From Molossus alvarezi (lineage: Eukaryota > Chordata > Mammalia > Chiroptera > Molossidae), in contig CM073893.1 of assembly GCA_037176705.1 (NCBI GenBank), forward strand, positions 29,797,182-29,861,181: a stretch of 64,000 nt of DNA, in the 5' to 3' direction. A program made the position numbers and the translations under genes. The notes below the pieces were generated by a model. It was not told the DNA's origin. It worked only from the letters and a program-made list of their open reading frames with translations, and made no database searches. Below are positions 11,908 through 23,609 of this stretch, piece by piece; position 1 is the first letter of the stretch, and each line of letters starts with the position of its first letter.

Positions 11908-12129
11908 GCCCAGCTGGTGTGGCCCAGTGATTGAGCATGGACCCATGCACCAAGAGGTCACCGGTTCAATTTCCAGTCAGGGCACATGCCCAGGTTGTGG
12001 GCCTGATCCCCAGTGAGGGGACATGCAGGAGGCGGCCAATCGATGTTCTCGCTCACCGAGGTTTCTATCTCTCTTTTCCTCTCTCTTCTTTTCTCTCTCT
12101 CTAATATCAATTAAAAAAACATTAAAAAA
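11908..12129 (+). mobile_element. VES SINE (+)
   Basis: Starts 'gcccagctggtgtggcccag', with B-box 'ccggttcaatttcc', then 'gcacatgcccaggttgtggg' and a CT-rich tail ending in 'aatatcaattaaaaaaac'. Duplication ATATCGTGTCAA / ATATTGTGTCAA on the two sides. Confidence 0.93.
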
Positions 12130-12339
12130 ATATTGTGTCAAAGTAATAAATAATAAGTGTAGAATTTTTCACAGTGTAGATAGTGAGATCTGAGATATGT
12201 AGATTGGGCAGGTGATTGTTTGCTTTGGTGTATTTTCACTTAGAAAAGATGGATATATTTCCTGGTATAACACTTGGAAAAGCTACTATACCAAAACTGT
12301 TAAAACAATTGAACTGCTTGCTGACACAAGTATTGGTAT

Positions 12340-12347
12340 ATATATAT

Positions 12348-12386
<39 letters not shown>
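12340..12386. repeat. (TA)n and (GA)n microsatellite
   Basis: A short TATATATATA stretch followed by about 16 GA units. Confidence 0.95.
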
Positions 12387-14031
12387 AAAGAAAATTGCTG
12401 ATGGCCCAAGATGGTAAAGCTTGACTTGTATTTTGTAGTAAGAAACTTAAAGACAATTCAACCTTCAGGAAAAAGTACACAATAGACTGACTACTTCAAA
12501 ATACATGCCTAATGTATTTTAAGTTATTTGTAAAAACTATTACACTAACAGTATTTTGTATTATAAATATATTATGTTATATTATATATTACCCAGTTAT
12601 GTTAGGATTTTTTAATGCCAGTCATTCTGTATTATACCAAAGTCATACTATGATACATGCTGGTATCATAACTCATGCATTCTCTCTATGGTCTTATTCA
12701 AAATGTATGGCATAATAAGAAACTAGCAAAAGAAATAAAAGGTATGTTTTGAACTCAGTATTTTAAACACCATGGCTTTTGTGGAACAGGCCTATTTATT
12801 GGGACACAGTAAAAACAAGGAAAAAAAGACACCCATAGTTAATCCTGCTAATTATTTTACCATTTAATTTTTTTCATTCCTGTCATATAATACATAGCAG
12901 CTGGATGTTGGAGACCCAGTAGTGAACATAATATACTCCCTTCCAGATGATATAGAATTTAGAGAACAGCAGAAAAATAAAACAGTAAGTGAGTAAATGA
13001 ATGTTTACATAAACTGATTGCTATCGTGCCTGGTAGAACCCAAAGTACAGTATTTTTATGGTTTAAAATATCCCCATCTACAATGAATGTGACTTATGAT
13101 AGATGCAATGGGTGGTCAAAAGTCTTCTTGAACAACTACTTAACTAATACTGTGCACCAAACTTGGTTGTTCAGCCCAGAACAGCTTAAACTTGAGTGGC
13201 ATTCAAAGGGTCACTCAAAAAGCAGAACACATAAGACAAATCTCCTTTTAAAGTTCTTATTTGATTCCAGTGGGGTGTACTCCACTGGTGGTTGCTATAT
13301 CATAGTAAATGTGCCATAGGAAGCCAGGACTTTGCACTGAATCGACCAGTCTTACCTTTTAAATCTCAAAACTAGGTAGCAATATTAAAAAATAACCTTG
13401 TTTGTTTTCTGCAGATTTTATACATTCTCTCTATAGCTATTTATGCTTTATCAAAATATGTATAGCATATTTCTTTTTATTATCTATCTAAATACATGAA
13501 TCAATCAGAAACAGAACCAAAGAAATAACATATTCTATTATGTGAGATTCTGTACACACAGATTTGAGATCACTAGTCACCATTTCTTCAGAGACGGGTA
13601 GAGATAAGCCTCATTCAGTTACAGACCATAAAGAAATCATTTCATCCTATCTTGATATATATTACAACATAAACTCTTTAACTTACTTATTTATTCATTC
13701 TTCATTCAATAGTTATTTGCTGAAATCCGTATGTGACAATTTTGTATTTTCTGAATATAATCATAATTTAAGCATTACTTACTTTATATGTAACAAAAAT
13801 AATTCTAAAAAAAAAGTTAAAGTATATATTTAAAAAGGCAAATAACAGCATATATAGCTAGTTGTTACAGAGGCACTCAATCTAATCTTTAATGTGTATT
13901 TCATCAATACCTTTCTCTGCATTTTCGCTTAATTTTCTTAAACCCATTTTTTTCTACATGGGGAGTTTCACAGCTGGCTGCTGCACTAGATTCTCATGTG
14001 TAAATAGAAGAAGTTTAAGCTGCAAACTGCA
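12387..14031. other. Intergenic sequence, mostly unassigned
   Basis: Mostly unrecognised. 12,885-13,000 ('ggagacccagtagtgaacat ... gagtaaatga') may be a second decayed copy of the fossil repeat at 2,018. The 97-codon frame at 13,026-13,319 and the 89-codon frame at 13,564-13,833 show no recognisable domain. Confidence 0.4.
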
Positions 14032-14230
14032 GTCCAGCCAGTGTGGCTCAGGAGTTGAGCTTCGACCCATGCAACAAGAGGTCACCAGTTCGATTCCCGT
14101 TCAGGACACATGCCCAAGTTCTGGGGGCATGCAGGAGGCAGCCAATTGATGTTCTCTCTTATCAGTGTTTCTATCACTCTCTCCTTTTCACTTCCTCTCT
14201 CTCTAAAAATCAATAAAGAAAAAAAAAATA
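14032..14230 (+). mobile_element. VES SINE with small internal deletion (+)
   Basis: Head 'tccagccagtgtggctcagg', B-box 'ccagttcgattccc'. The block between 'gcccaag' and 'gggggcatgcaggagg' is shortened by about 20 bp compared with the other copies. Good duplication: AAGCTGCAAACTGCA / AAGTTACAAACTGCA. Confidence 0.93.
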
Positions 14231-15407
14231 AAGTTACAAACTGCAGAATGAATTCTGGCATATTCAGCAATGAATATAAAATATCAAGAACAGCTTGGCT
14301 AATCTTCAAAAGAGCCCCTGCATCGGCTTTGAAGCAACTAGGGTCAAATGATGGCCAACTAAGGTTTCATTGATACCATAACCTGCAAAAATGATATAAA
14401 GCAGGGAGATAAGTATTTCTACCATATTTGTCCTTGGAGCTCACACTGCAGTGCTACACCTATGCTTAGAAAATCTGGTCTCTGTGACAACAGCATTCTC
14501 CCAGTGTTTGTTTCCAGTTTTCTTCTCCCACGGATGAGTCTGCCTGATGAACCCTTAGCCACATTTCTGTGACCTAATGCAAGTAAAACTGAGGAACTAA
14601 ATTCCTAAACTGCTTGTGAAAAAGTGATATTTATAAGGAAACAGGTGACTCTAACATAAATTCTAAACAAAACATAAGGTCACGTGCTTACTATTAAACT
14701 AAGTTATGATGGCCCTTTGAATGGTGTGCTTTAATTATATCACCTTACATGATGAGTCTACCCCTATAGGGCGAGAGTAAGGATTTGTGACTGACAGCTC
14801 TCAACACAGCATAGTTTGTTTTAGCAAAAATTCTCCCAAAAGAGAGATACTATTGTTCTATATATACAGGTAAATATTTGTAAACTAAGGAAAAAACATG
14901 TATATGTGTACTCACACATACATATATAATATCCAGGTCTATTTATTTTTTTTCTTATTGCTATGTATAGATGATAATGAAATATTTCAAATAGTCTGTT
15001 GTAAGGCATATTTATATAATGTATTCCATATTCATTTAAAAATAAATGTACTTTATAAAATTATATATTTTATATTATATTCATATAATTATATATTTTT
15101 CTAGTCTAAGCTTATATTTATATAAAATAAGTGAAGAAAAAAAGCTCTAAATTACCTGTTATTTAAAAATATTATCTAAAACAGATACTTGGGTTTTGGA
15201 GGATATAGTAATGAGAAAGTTATAATCTCTACATTCTAGAAGCTTTAACTTAACTTTTGTTGATAAGATTTGTGTTAAGAGAAAATATAGATATTTGAGG
15301 GTGTATATAACATCTGTCAATCATAGAATATGACATAGAATTTATTTTATACAAATTTTACCAAAATATAAAATTATATTTTTCTATTTCTGTACTAATA
15401 ATTATTT
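14231..15407. other. Intergenic sequence, nothing assigned
   Basis: No repeat or exon recognised. The AT-rich stretch at 15,050-15,110 is rich in TATA-type palindromes. Confidence 0.45.
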
Positions 15408-15625
15408 TATTATTTTTAAATATGTTTTTAAGTTTTTTTTTTTTTTTTTTTAGGTAGAGGAAGGAAGAGAGAGAGAAACATTCATGTGATAGAGAAACAT
15501 TGATCAACTGCCTCCTGCATGCCTCCCACTAGGGATCAAGCCTGCAACCCAGACATGTGCCCTGACCGGGAATCAAACTCAGTCCATGGGATGATGCTCA
15601 ATCCACTGAGCCATGCAGGCCCAGC
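15408..15625 (-). mobile_element. VES SINE (minus)
   Basis: Minus-strand head ends at 'gcctgcatggctcag...' near 15,625, with a GA-rich body and a T18 tail at 15,435. Long imperfect duplication: CTGTACTAATAATTATT before and CTGTACTGATCATCATT after. Confidence 0.9.
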
Positions 15626-16340
15626 TGTACTGATCATCATTATCCAGTAAAAATATTCTTTGTTGACATAAAATTCACAAAGTAGAAGTCAAATTGATGA
15701 CTGACATTTTTACTATTTCATACAACTTAAGAAAATTTAAAGTAGGTAGAGTCCTGCTTTAAGAAAAGCTTAATAGATCACTAAGCTATGCAGAGATGTA
15801 GCAGGACGATTCAGGATCTGATGAGCAACTTATCACCAAACTTCCTCAGTCGTTCTCTGTGTGATTTCTTGGTGAGAAGATTGTAGAAATAATGCAGCTA
15901 TCATTAATGAGATTCAGATCCCTTCTGATTCAGAGTGACACAATTTAACTACCTTATAAAGAAAATGTGAAAAGTCTTTAAAAACAGGCATATTAATTAA
16001 AAATGCAGATATGTTTGGTTATTGTTATTGTGATGCACAGCTGTAGACTAAATGGTGTTTCCATAGACTTGTATGCAACTTTTGAGATGCGTATATAAAT
16101 GGTAACACCTAGGCAATAGCAATGTAAACTTGGTGTTTTGCTTTTTGAACCTGGGTCCTTTTAGTACATAAGGCATTTTGAAACTTAAATGAATATTCCA
16201 AATATGCAAGGTGTTAAACATGCCATTTTACTTTCCATATCTATTGACATTACAAAATTGGGATCCCAGTTGATCCCTTGAATAATGGTTTTTAGTAGTT
16301 TGTGGGGAACTTTATTATTTAAATGAAGTAAAGGCATTTA
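15626..16340. other. Intergenic sequence, nothing assigned
   Basis: No recognisable feature. Confidence 0.45.
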
Positions 16341-16556
16341 GCTCTGGCCAGTGTGGTTCATTTGGTTGAGGCATCCTCAGGTGCACTGAATTGTTATGGG
16401 TTTGATTCCCAATCAGGGCACATACCTGGGTTACAGGTTTGATCCCTGGTCGGGGCCTGTATGGGTGACCTCTGATCGATGTATCTCTATCACATCGATG
16501 TCTTTTTTTTCTCTCCTTCTCTCCCTTCCTCACACTCCAAAATTAAAAAAAAAAAA
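16341..16556 (+). mobile_element. VES SINE (+)
   Basis: Starts 'gctctggccagtgtggttca', B-box-like 'gggtttgattccca', tail 'ccaaaattaaaaaaaaaaaa'. Duplication resembling GTAAAGGCATTTA / GTGAGGACATTTA. Confidence 0.9.
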
Positions 16557-17439
16557 AGTGAGGACATTTAATATGTTGCCAATTTTTCTACTCCTTTGAG
16601 ATAGCAGAAAATTTAAAGTAGCATGGAAATGAAAAATTATTAAAAGGAAGGTTAGTCACATTTTTGACTAAACTTCAATACAATCTCATTTATATTTGGT
16701 TTGAAAAATGAACAAAGGTGTAATAAAGGTCTATAATGCATATTCTTGAGAACTTTAGCCAAAAGAGAACATTACTGGGGTTAAAATACACAATGTAAAT
16801 ATGTACTGTAAAATATGTACTACAAATACTGCTTATTTTTAAAGCAAGGAATGTTATTATAGGAAAAATATTTTTGGTAAAGAGTAAACAATGAAATTAC
16901 AGGTATAAATGAGAAAAAAGTTGAAGGAGTATAAGCTAGGTAGAAATACAGAAATAGGGCCTTATATTTGGTCAAGTAAAAAACTGTAAGACAGAAACCT
17001 GAAAGGAGAAAAAAATCAGAAGGGAGAAATGCTACAGAGGAAATGCCAATACATTTTTAAGGGAAAGTAGAATAGAGACACTCAGTTATCAATTGTTTAT
17101 GCTTCCAAGAAGAAAGGATCAATAAGAATGAATAAAATTTTCAAATATTTAATATCCTCTTTTTAGAAAATTATGTTCAGTGTCTTAAATATAATTTACT
17201 AAAGACAAGCTAATATTTATATTTTCTAATTTAAGAAGTAAATGAACTTCATCCAAGAGCTAATATTTATACAATAAGAAAATAGTTTTTTTCCTTCAAA
17301 ACACAGAACTCCAAACATCAATTTCTTAAATTTTGAGTATCTGTCTACTCATATTTAAGAAGGGTAGACTTCTTAAATTCACTTCTTTGTTACTTATTTA
17401 CATTGCACTTATTGGAAAGATTTCAAAGGCTAAGGGAAG
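16557..17439. other. Intergenic sequence, nothing assigned
   Basis: AT-rich, no recognised repeat. Confidence 0.45.
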
Positions 17440-17530
17440 GGGAGGCAGAGGTGGGTAGAGGTGGGCAAAGGGGGGATAGGGGGACACATGCAATAATGTC
17501 AACATGAAAATTTTTTAATAAAAAAGTATT
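17440..17530 (+). mobile_element. L1 3'-UTR tail remnant (+)
   Basis: G-rich stretch 'gggtagaggtgggcaaagg', then 'acacatgcaataatgtcaac' and 'tttttaataaaaaag' resemble the G-rich 3'-UTR and tail of bat L1 copies. Short and uncertain. Confidence 0.4.
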
Positions 17531-18531
17531 ATATCTCCATTAGAACAAAAAACACTTCTATCTCTTGAATGGCAGATTATGCCAAAGCAAGTAAATCAAA
17601 CTGAAGATGACTAAAATATTCCCTGATAAAGACAGAAAACAAAATGTTTTTTAGGCCAATCTTTATCATTTTTTTTTTTTATTCTCCTTGTAGAACTCTG
17701 TAAATTAATCAGTGTGAAAAAATAATTTTGTACTCTAAACAAACCTTAAAAACATAGAAAATTCTTACATTCTATCCATTAGATGGATACCACATCTTTA
17801 TCCAGTCATCTATGTAAGGACACGTCAGTTGGTTTACATGTCTTGGCCACCATGAATAATGCTGTAATAAACATAAAAGTTCATATATCTTTGCAAATAA
17901 ATGTTTTCAATTTTTATTTTTTTAGATACTCATAAGAGGGGTTGCTGGGTCATAAGGGTGGTAACCATTCTTAATATTTTGAGGAACCTCCATTCTGTTT
18001 TCCACAGTGACCATACCAGTTTACATTTCCACCAGCAGTGAATGAGGGTTCCTTTTTCTTCATAACCCCTCCAACACTTGTTATAACTTGTCTTGTTGAT
18101 AATAGCCATTCTAACAGGTGTGAGGTGGTATCCCGTTGTTGTTTTCATTTTCACTTCCCTAATAGCAAGTGAAGTTGAGCATCTTTTCATATATCCATTG
18201 GCCAATTGTATGTCTTCCTGGGAGAAGTATCTGTTCAGGTCTTCTGCCCATTTTTCAATGGGATATGTGTTTGTTTGGTTTTGAGTTGTATGAGTTCTTT
18301 ATATATTTTGGATATTGACCGCTTGTTGGAGTTGTTTGCAAATATCTTCTCCCACTCAGTTGGTTTCCTTTTAGTTTTGTTGCTGGTTCTTTTGCTATTT
18401 GCTATTGTTTGATAGTTTGATTCATTTATTTTTGCCTTTACTTCCCTTACCTTTGGGGTAAAATGCATAAAATTCTCTCTAAGAATAAGATCCATAAGTT
18501 TAGTACTTACAGTTTTTTCTATGTAATTTAT

Positions 18532-18544
18532 TGTTTCCGGTTTT
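18532..18544 (+). repeat. Target-site duplication of the 7SK copy, left
   Basis: TGTTTCCGGTTTT, partner of 18,898-18,910 (TGTTTTAGGTTTT), two mismatches. Confidence 0.7.
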
Positions 18545-18571
18545 CTTCTTCTTTTTTTTTTTTTTTTTTTT

Positions 18572-18897
18572 AAGAAAGGCAGACTGCCATGGGCAGTGCC
18601 TCATTTAAATGTGTCTAAAGCCTTGGAAGCTTGACTACCTTACATTTCCCTACAAATGGACCTTGAGAGCTTGTTTGGAGATTCTAGCAGAGGAGCACAG
18701 CTAGTCATACACCCTTGACCAAAGACCAGTCCTTTCTTCTGGAGGGAAGGTCATTCTCTTTAACCGAGTATGCAGTTCAGGAGGAATGCAAATGGATCAG
18801 TGAAAGAGGAAGAGGTCACATGCCTAGCCAGATGAGCCAAATCAACCTTGGTGATGGGTGGGGTGACAGATGTCACAGCCAGATTGCCCTCTCATCC
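18572..18897 (-). pseudogene. RN7SK (pseudogene): 7SK small nuclear RNA retropseudogene
   Basis: Read on the minus strand from 18,897, it begins GGATGAGAGGGCAATCTGGC and runs, with scattered substitutions, over the whole 7SK RNA to its end GGCAGTCTGCCTTTCTT at 18,572. Internal landmarks are 'ggtcaagggtgtatgact', 'ctccaaacaagctctcaagg' and 'gtccatttgtaggga'. It is about 326 nt, against about 331 nt for the functional RNA. A run of about 20 T at 18,552-18,571 is its poly(A) tail. TGTTTCCGGTTTT (18,532) and TGTTTTAGGTTTT (18,898) form an imperfect target-site duplication that abuts the 5' end exactly. Functional 7SK holds P-TEFb inactive through HEXIM and LARP7; this copy is retroposed, has several changes and shows no recognisable 7SK-type upstream promoter, so it is most likely silent. 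Confidence 0.95.
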
Positions 18898-19735
18898 TGT
18901 TTTAGGTTTTATATTTAGATCTCTGATCCATTTTTAAATTTTTGTAAATGAGGAGAAAGAGTAAGTATAGTTTTATTCTTCTGCATGTGGCTTTCCAATT
19001 TTCTCAGCACCATTTATTGAAGAAGCTTTCTATTCTCCGTTTTATGATTTGGGCTATTTTGTGCAAAATTATTTGCCCATATACATGTGAGTTTATTTCT
19101 GGACTATCAATTCTGTTTCATTGGTCTTTGTGTCTGTTTTTTCTGTCAGGGAAGGTGATACTTTCTGCTTATTCTCTTTTCTTGGGATTGCTTTGGTATT
19201 TGGGGCTTTTTGTGGTTTCATACAAATCTAAATATTTATTTTTGTTCTATGTTTTTTTTTTTTTAAATGCTATTGGAAATTTGATGGGGATTGTATTAAA
19301 TCTGTATATTGCTTTGTGTAGTATGGACATTTTAACTGTGTTGATTTTTCCACTCCAAGAACACGAAATATCTTTGCATTTCATTGTGTCTTATTCAGTC
19401 TGTTTTAATAATGTTTTGTTGTGTTCGGTATATAGTTTCTTCATATCCACTGTTAAGTGTTTGTAGGTATATTATTATTTTTAGTGCAATTGCAAAAGGG
19501 TTTTTTTTTTTAATTTTCATTTCTTTTTCTGAAATATCATTGATAATATAGAAAATACAGTGGATTTTTTGCACATTGATTTTGTATTCTGCAACTTTAC
19601 TGCATTTGTTTATTGTTTCTAATATTTTTTGTGGCATCTTCAGTATTTTCTATATGTAAAAAGATGTCATTGCAAAAAAATAATTTTTATCGACTGCAAT
19701 AAACATATTCAAGTTATCTTTGCTTTTTTTTGCAG

Positions 19736-20459
19736 TTTGATATAATGGGAGGATTTATTCTGCTTGGGGTCTGAGTTTTAGGATAGTATTTTAAGGATTT
19801 TCATTATTCTTGGAAAATCCTGGCCATTATTTTTCCTGTTCTGTGTTCTCTTCTTGAGGTTCCAATTACATATATGTTAGGCTATTTGATATTGTCACAA
19901 ATCTGTTAGAAGCACTTATTTATTATTCCAGTTTCTTTGTGTGTTTCAATTTGAGTACTTTTTATTGTTCTATCATTAAATTTACCCCCCCTTTTTTTTT
20001 GCACAACTTTGCTCAGTCTACTGATGACCTGTTGAAAGAATTCTTCATCTGTTACCATTTTTTGTTTGTTTGTTTGTTGTAAGCCCATCCTTTTGTTTCT
20101 TTCATATAGTTTCTCTTTCCTGAAGTTCCCCACCTATTTTGTGTATTGTAAACTTTTTCAACTAAGGCTTTTTAAATATTAATCATAGTTATTTTACATT
20201 CCCTGTCTGATAAGTTCAATATTTGGCTAACTTTAGAGTTTAGTTCTGTTAATCTTGCTTTTTTTATATATTATATTTTTTACTGATTATGATACATTTT
20301 GTGTAGAACAAAACAAACAGATTGAAACTATTTCTACTTTTTACTGGTTACTTGTCTTCATTTGCTAGTCATCAGTGTGGGAGTTTGCATTAATTTAATC
20401 CACAGTTAAACTGGATTTAGGTGTGATGTGGCAATAATCTCCTTCAGTGGAACACTGGT
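19736..20459. other. Old repeat-like sequence, class not assigned
   Basis: Segments such as 'attaatcatagttatttta', 'cattccctgtctgataagtt' and 'gagtttagttctgttaatc' belong to a sequence found repeatedly in mammalian genomes, so I think this is an old interspersed repeat in minus orientation. I cannot name it from memory with confidence. No coding potential. Confidence 0.35.
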
Positions 20460-20496
20460 TGAAAATGTCTCTAAAAAAAAAAAAAAAAAACTTTAA

Positions 20497-20753
20497 GCCC
20501 TGGCCGGTTTGGTTCAGCGGTTAGAGCGTCGGCCTGCGGTCCTGAGAGACCCGGGTTTGGTTCCCGCTAAGGGCACGTACCTCGGTTGCAGTTTGTCCCC
20601 GGCCCTGGTCGGTTGTGCGGGTGGCAGCCACTCGATGTGTTCCTTTCACATCGATGTTTCTCTCTCTCTCTGTTCCTCTCTCTCCCTCCCACTCTACCTG
20701 AACAAAAAAATGGAAAAATGTCCTCGGGTGAGGATAAAAAAAAAAAAAAAAAA
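20497..20753 (+). mobile_element. SINE, hairpin-tailed VES group, young copy (+)
   Basis: Near-intact: head GCCCTGGCCGGTTTGGTTCA, B-box-like GGGTTTGGTTCCCGC, then 'ggttgcagtttgtccccggc', CT-rich body, then ATGTCCTCGGGTGAGGATA and A18. Both sides carry A18-CTTT, and further out TGAAAATGTCTC (20,460 and 20,757), giving two layers of direct repeat. Confidence 0.95.
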
Positions 20754-20769
20754 CTTTGAAAATGTCTCG

Positions 20770-22773
20770 TGTTACCTTGGGCTTAGGGTGCATATTGATT
20801 TTGCCAGAGGGACTCATTCACTTTTCCTCTTCAAACCATATTAGGACCCTCATAAACCAGTACTCCAGAAAGGGTCTTTCTACATACTCTTGCTCTGTAC
20901 TCTAGCGATAGGACTGCTATCCTAGATCCTTGGCGCTTGCTATTGTAGTGTTGTGGGTAACAGAGTTCTCTCTTCTCTTAGTCTGTATCTGCCTTTGGCA
21001 GGTTTGTGATCCCAGTCTCTGATTGTGACCTTCCTTCACTGGTAGGAGCTGGCCTGTGGTTTAGGCCCAGGAGAGTTTTCTGCCCTGTGCCCAAGGGAAG
21101 AGGGACTTTTTCTCCCTTTCTTGTTCCCACCCACAAAGTAGGTCTTCATCTATGTCATCAAGGTAACAAAGATTGCTGTTCTTATCCAATGATAAGACTT
21201 TTGCTCCTTAGAGGAGAAGGGCCCAGGTAGAGCTTGATATCGTTCAAGCATTTACAACCACCACCCTCCTTCTGGCCAGCTTCTCCAATAGTGGTTTTCT
21301 TTGACATCTCTCCCTTCTCTCAATTTTTCTCATTAGTCCACAGTGAGGTCTTTGGAGTCTATCGTCTGTAAAAGTCTGTGAATTACTCTTTGGTTTTGCT
21401 GTTCTCAGGCATTCTATATTCATGTGTTAGTCCACATTCAACCTTTAGAATTTTGTTGAACTTTAACTGAATTGTTCTTATGTGCTTGTAGGGAGACTTC
21501 TGTTTTCTACCACTGTCACAGATGATACGCTGCGTTTGCCCTGTCTTGCCTTTGATTTCCTTAGATTACAGGAGAGTTTCTTTTAAACTCAAGTCCCTGT
21601 GAGTTTAAGAAAAGTTATGACTTTGTACACTACCAAACTTTTTCTCATCTTTAGGGTGTGACAAAGTCTCTTCACATCTTTCTATTTCCTAAGGTAAAGC
21701 CAGAAGTAGTTTCTCTGAATATTTTGATATATATTCTAATTGATAATCTAAACGTAATCATTTCTGTCCTCCTCTCAAATATTGCAAGGATCTAATTATA
21801 TTGACCACTGACATTTATATTTGCTCATTAGAATCTGTTTTATTTTTGTTTATAATTTGCCACGTTTAGCTGTTTACTTCCACAATTTCTGTTCTCCTTG
21901 GGTGTTCTTCTTTTTAATTATGATTTTCATTTATAGTTTGGTTGTTATGCTATATACATGGGACTCAGTTGCATGGTTTCAATCTTAGAAGCAACATCTT
22001 TCATTCTACCATCATCTAGTTCAGTCAATTGTGACTCTTGAGTTGATAAGATGATGACTTTGTTTGAGGCTCAAGCCTGTTTCTTTACTTCTTCCTTGTT
22101 TTCCCTCTTCCTGTATATGTAACAATCTGTGTATCTCAGTATTTTACTGTCATGTGTTCTAAATCTCTCCTAAGATCCTTCTTTCATAGCACTAATTCTA
22201 TGTACATTTATGTCAAATCTGCCATTTAGTCCATATTTTGAGCTTTAACTCTAAGGGCTACTCTAAAAAAATAAAATTTATTTTTAGAAAAATGTGCACA
22301 GCTACAGCTCAATTTATTGGGTACTAAGTTGTAGAACTATCAGTATTTAATAGTTGTATAGATTGCCTTTAATAAACATCTTAAGGATATCTCTTGTCTG
22401 GAACCATTTTTAACATATTTTAGCATCAGCTATTCCAGAAATACTATACTAATATATAATTCATAGGTACTTCATGAAGATAACTTCTTATTTAACTCAT
22501 ATCTAAGACATAGCACAATTTATTGCTATTTTTTGGATAGTTGACCAGATGTCTTCTAGGGTTTTTTCAATGACATGGATGCTTTCTTAGGTCCAAAATT
22601 CTAGGTTAGTAGAATTATACCTAAGAAGACACTATAAAATTTTCCTGTTTCATATTAGTCCCAAAACAAAAGCTCCTACCCTCTATGTATATTAAAATTC
22701 AAACTTGTAGCTCTTAGCTAGGCTAATTGCAGTTGAGCTAAAATGTTCTTTTCTACTTAATTTCTTGACTCTT
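20770..22773. other. 2 kb of moderately GC-richer sequence, nothing assigned
   Basis: Richer in C and T than its surroundings between 20,800 and 21,600, and without SINE or L1 landmarks. The 74-codon frame at 21,006-21,230 has no recognisable family. It may continue the old repeat before 20,459. I see no splice-flanked exon. Confidence 0.35.
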
Positions 22774-23019
22774 ATTTATTTATTTATTTTTTAGAAATAA
22801 TGTTTTGTTTTGTTTTAATATTTTTTCTTTATTGATTCAAGGGAGAGGGAGAGAGAGATAGAAACATCAATGAAAGAGAACATCAATTGACTGCCTACTG
22901 TATGCACCCAACTGGGAACTGGGCCCACAACCTGGGCATGTGCCCTGAGACTGGGAATCAAACTGGAGACCTCCTGGTGCATGGGTCAATGCTCAACCAG
23001 TGAGCCACACTGTCCAGGG
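22774..23019 (-). mobile_element. VES SINE (minus)
   Basis: Minus-strand head ends at 'ccctggacagtgtggctcac' near 23,019, body with 'gggcccacaacctgggcatg', tail at 'attgattcaaggg'. Duplication CTTGACTCTT at 22,764-22,773 and 23,020-23,029. Confidence 0.93.
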
Positions 23020-23029
23020 CTTGACTCTT

Positions 23030-23609
23030 CTTCTTACTTCTAATTTTGGCTTTTGGACAATTCAGGTTTGTTTTACCCAACTATGTATTAAAAATTATTT
23101 AACATCAATTTTATTACATTTGTTTTTGTCTCCATTTTAAAATGGGAGAGGAGGCAGGGCTTTTTAATTAAGTAAGCTTCCCAAACAGTAATTGCTACTT
23201 GTACATCATTAGTGCTATGTATGCCATTGTAACTTTGAATTGTACTTTTTCAAAAGTTATCTTTGAGAATATATGTGTTTGTATTTTATAAAATTACATT
23301 TTATGTTGGTTTTAAGTGTATTATTTTAATCATAAATCTTTGTTTCATATTTTAAACTTTTTACCAAAAAATGTGTACTTTTTACTATTTTTTTCTTTGA
23401 GGTTTTTATAGAAAATTAAGTGTAGATAATGTTTAGAAGTTATGTTTAGTTAACTGAAAGCAATATGTGTTTTTCAGGGATTTAGTTCTATGGTAATAGT
23501 GTAATTTTTTTAAGGTAGAGGGCCCTGCTTTTGGGTTTCATGATTGAATACTTGCTTCACAACTTTGTGACATACTAGGGTTTGCTTAGCCACATTATGC
23601 CTTAGTTGT
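23030..23609. other. Intergenic sequence, nothing assigned
   Basis: AT-rich, no recognised repeat. Confidence 0.45.

Larger units (their letters stand above)
17770..19735 (-). mobile_element. Old L1, ORF2 RT to C-terminus (minus), interrupted by 7SK
   Basis: Minus-strand fragments read as L1 ORF2: 19,637-19,395 (KINVQKI region of the RT), 18,495-18,235 ([16 protein letters not shown]) and 18,205-17,930 (C-terminal zinc-knuckle region, [19 protein letters not shown]). They lie in the correct order 3' to 5', with frameshifts and stops between them. The plus-strand 172-codon frame at 18,948-19,466 is the antisense of this L1 and not a gene. The element lacks its 5' part and is older than L1-A to L1-C. 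A 7SK copy was inserted at 18,545-18,897. Confidence 0.9.

Noticed and set aside
18948..19466. 172-codon plus-strand open frame with hydrophobic stretches that looks like a membrane protein
   Set aside because: It is the antisense of the old minus-strand L1 ORF2; the T-rich strand gives Phe/Leu/Ile-rich frames.
21006..21230. 74-codon frame in a slightly GC-richer area, considered as an exon
   Set aside because: No recognisable protein family or conserved splice context; probably old repeat sequence.
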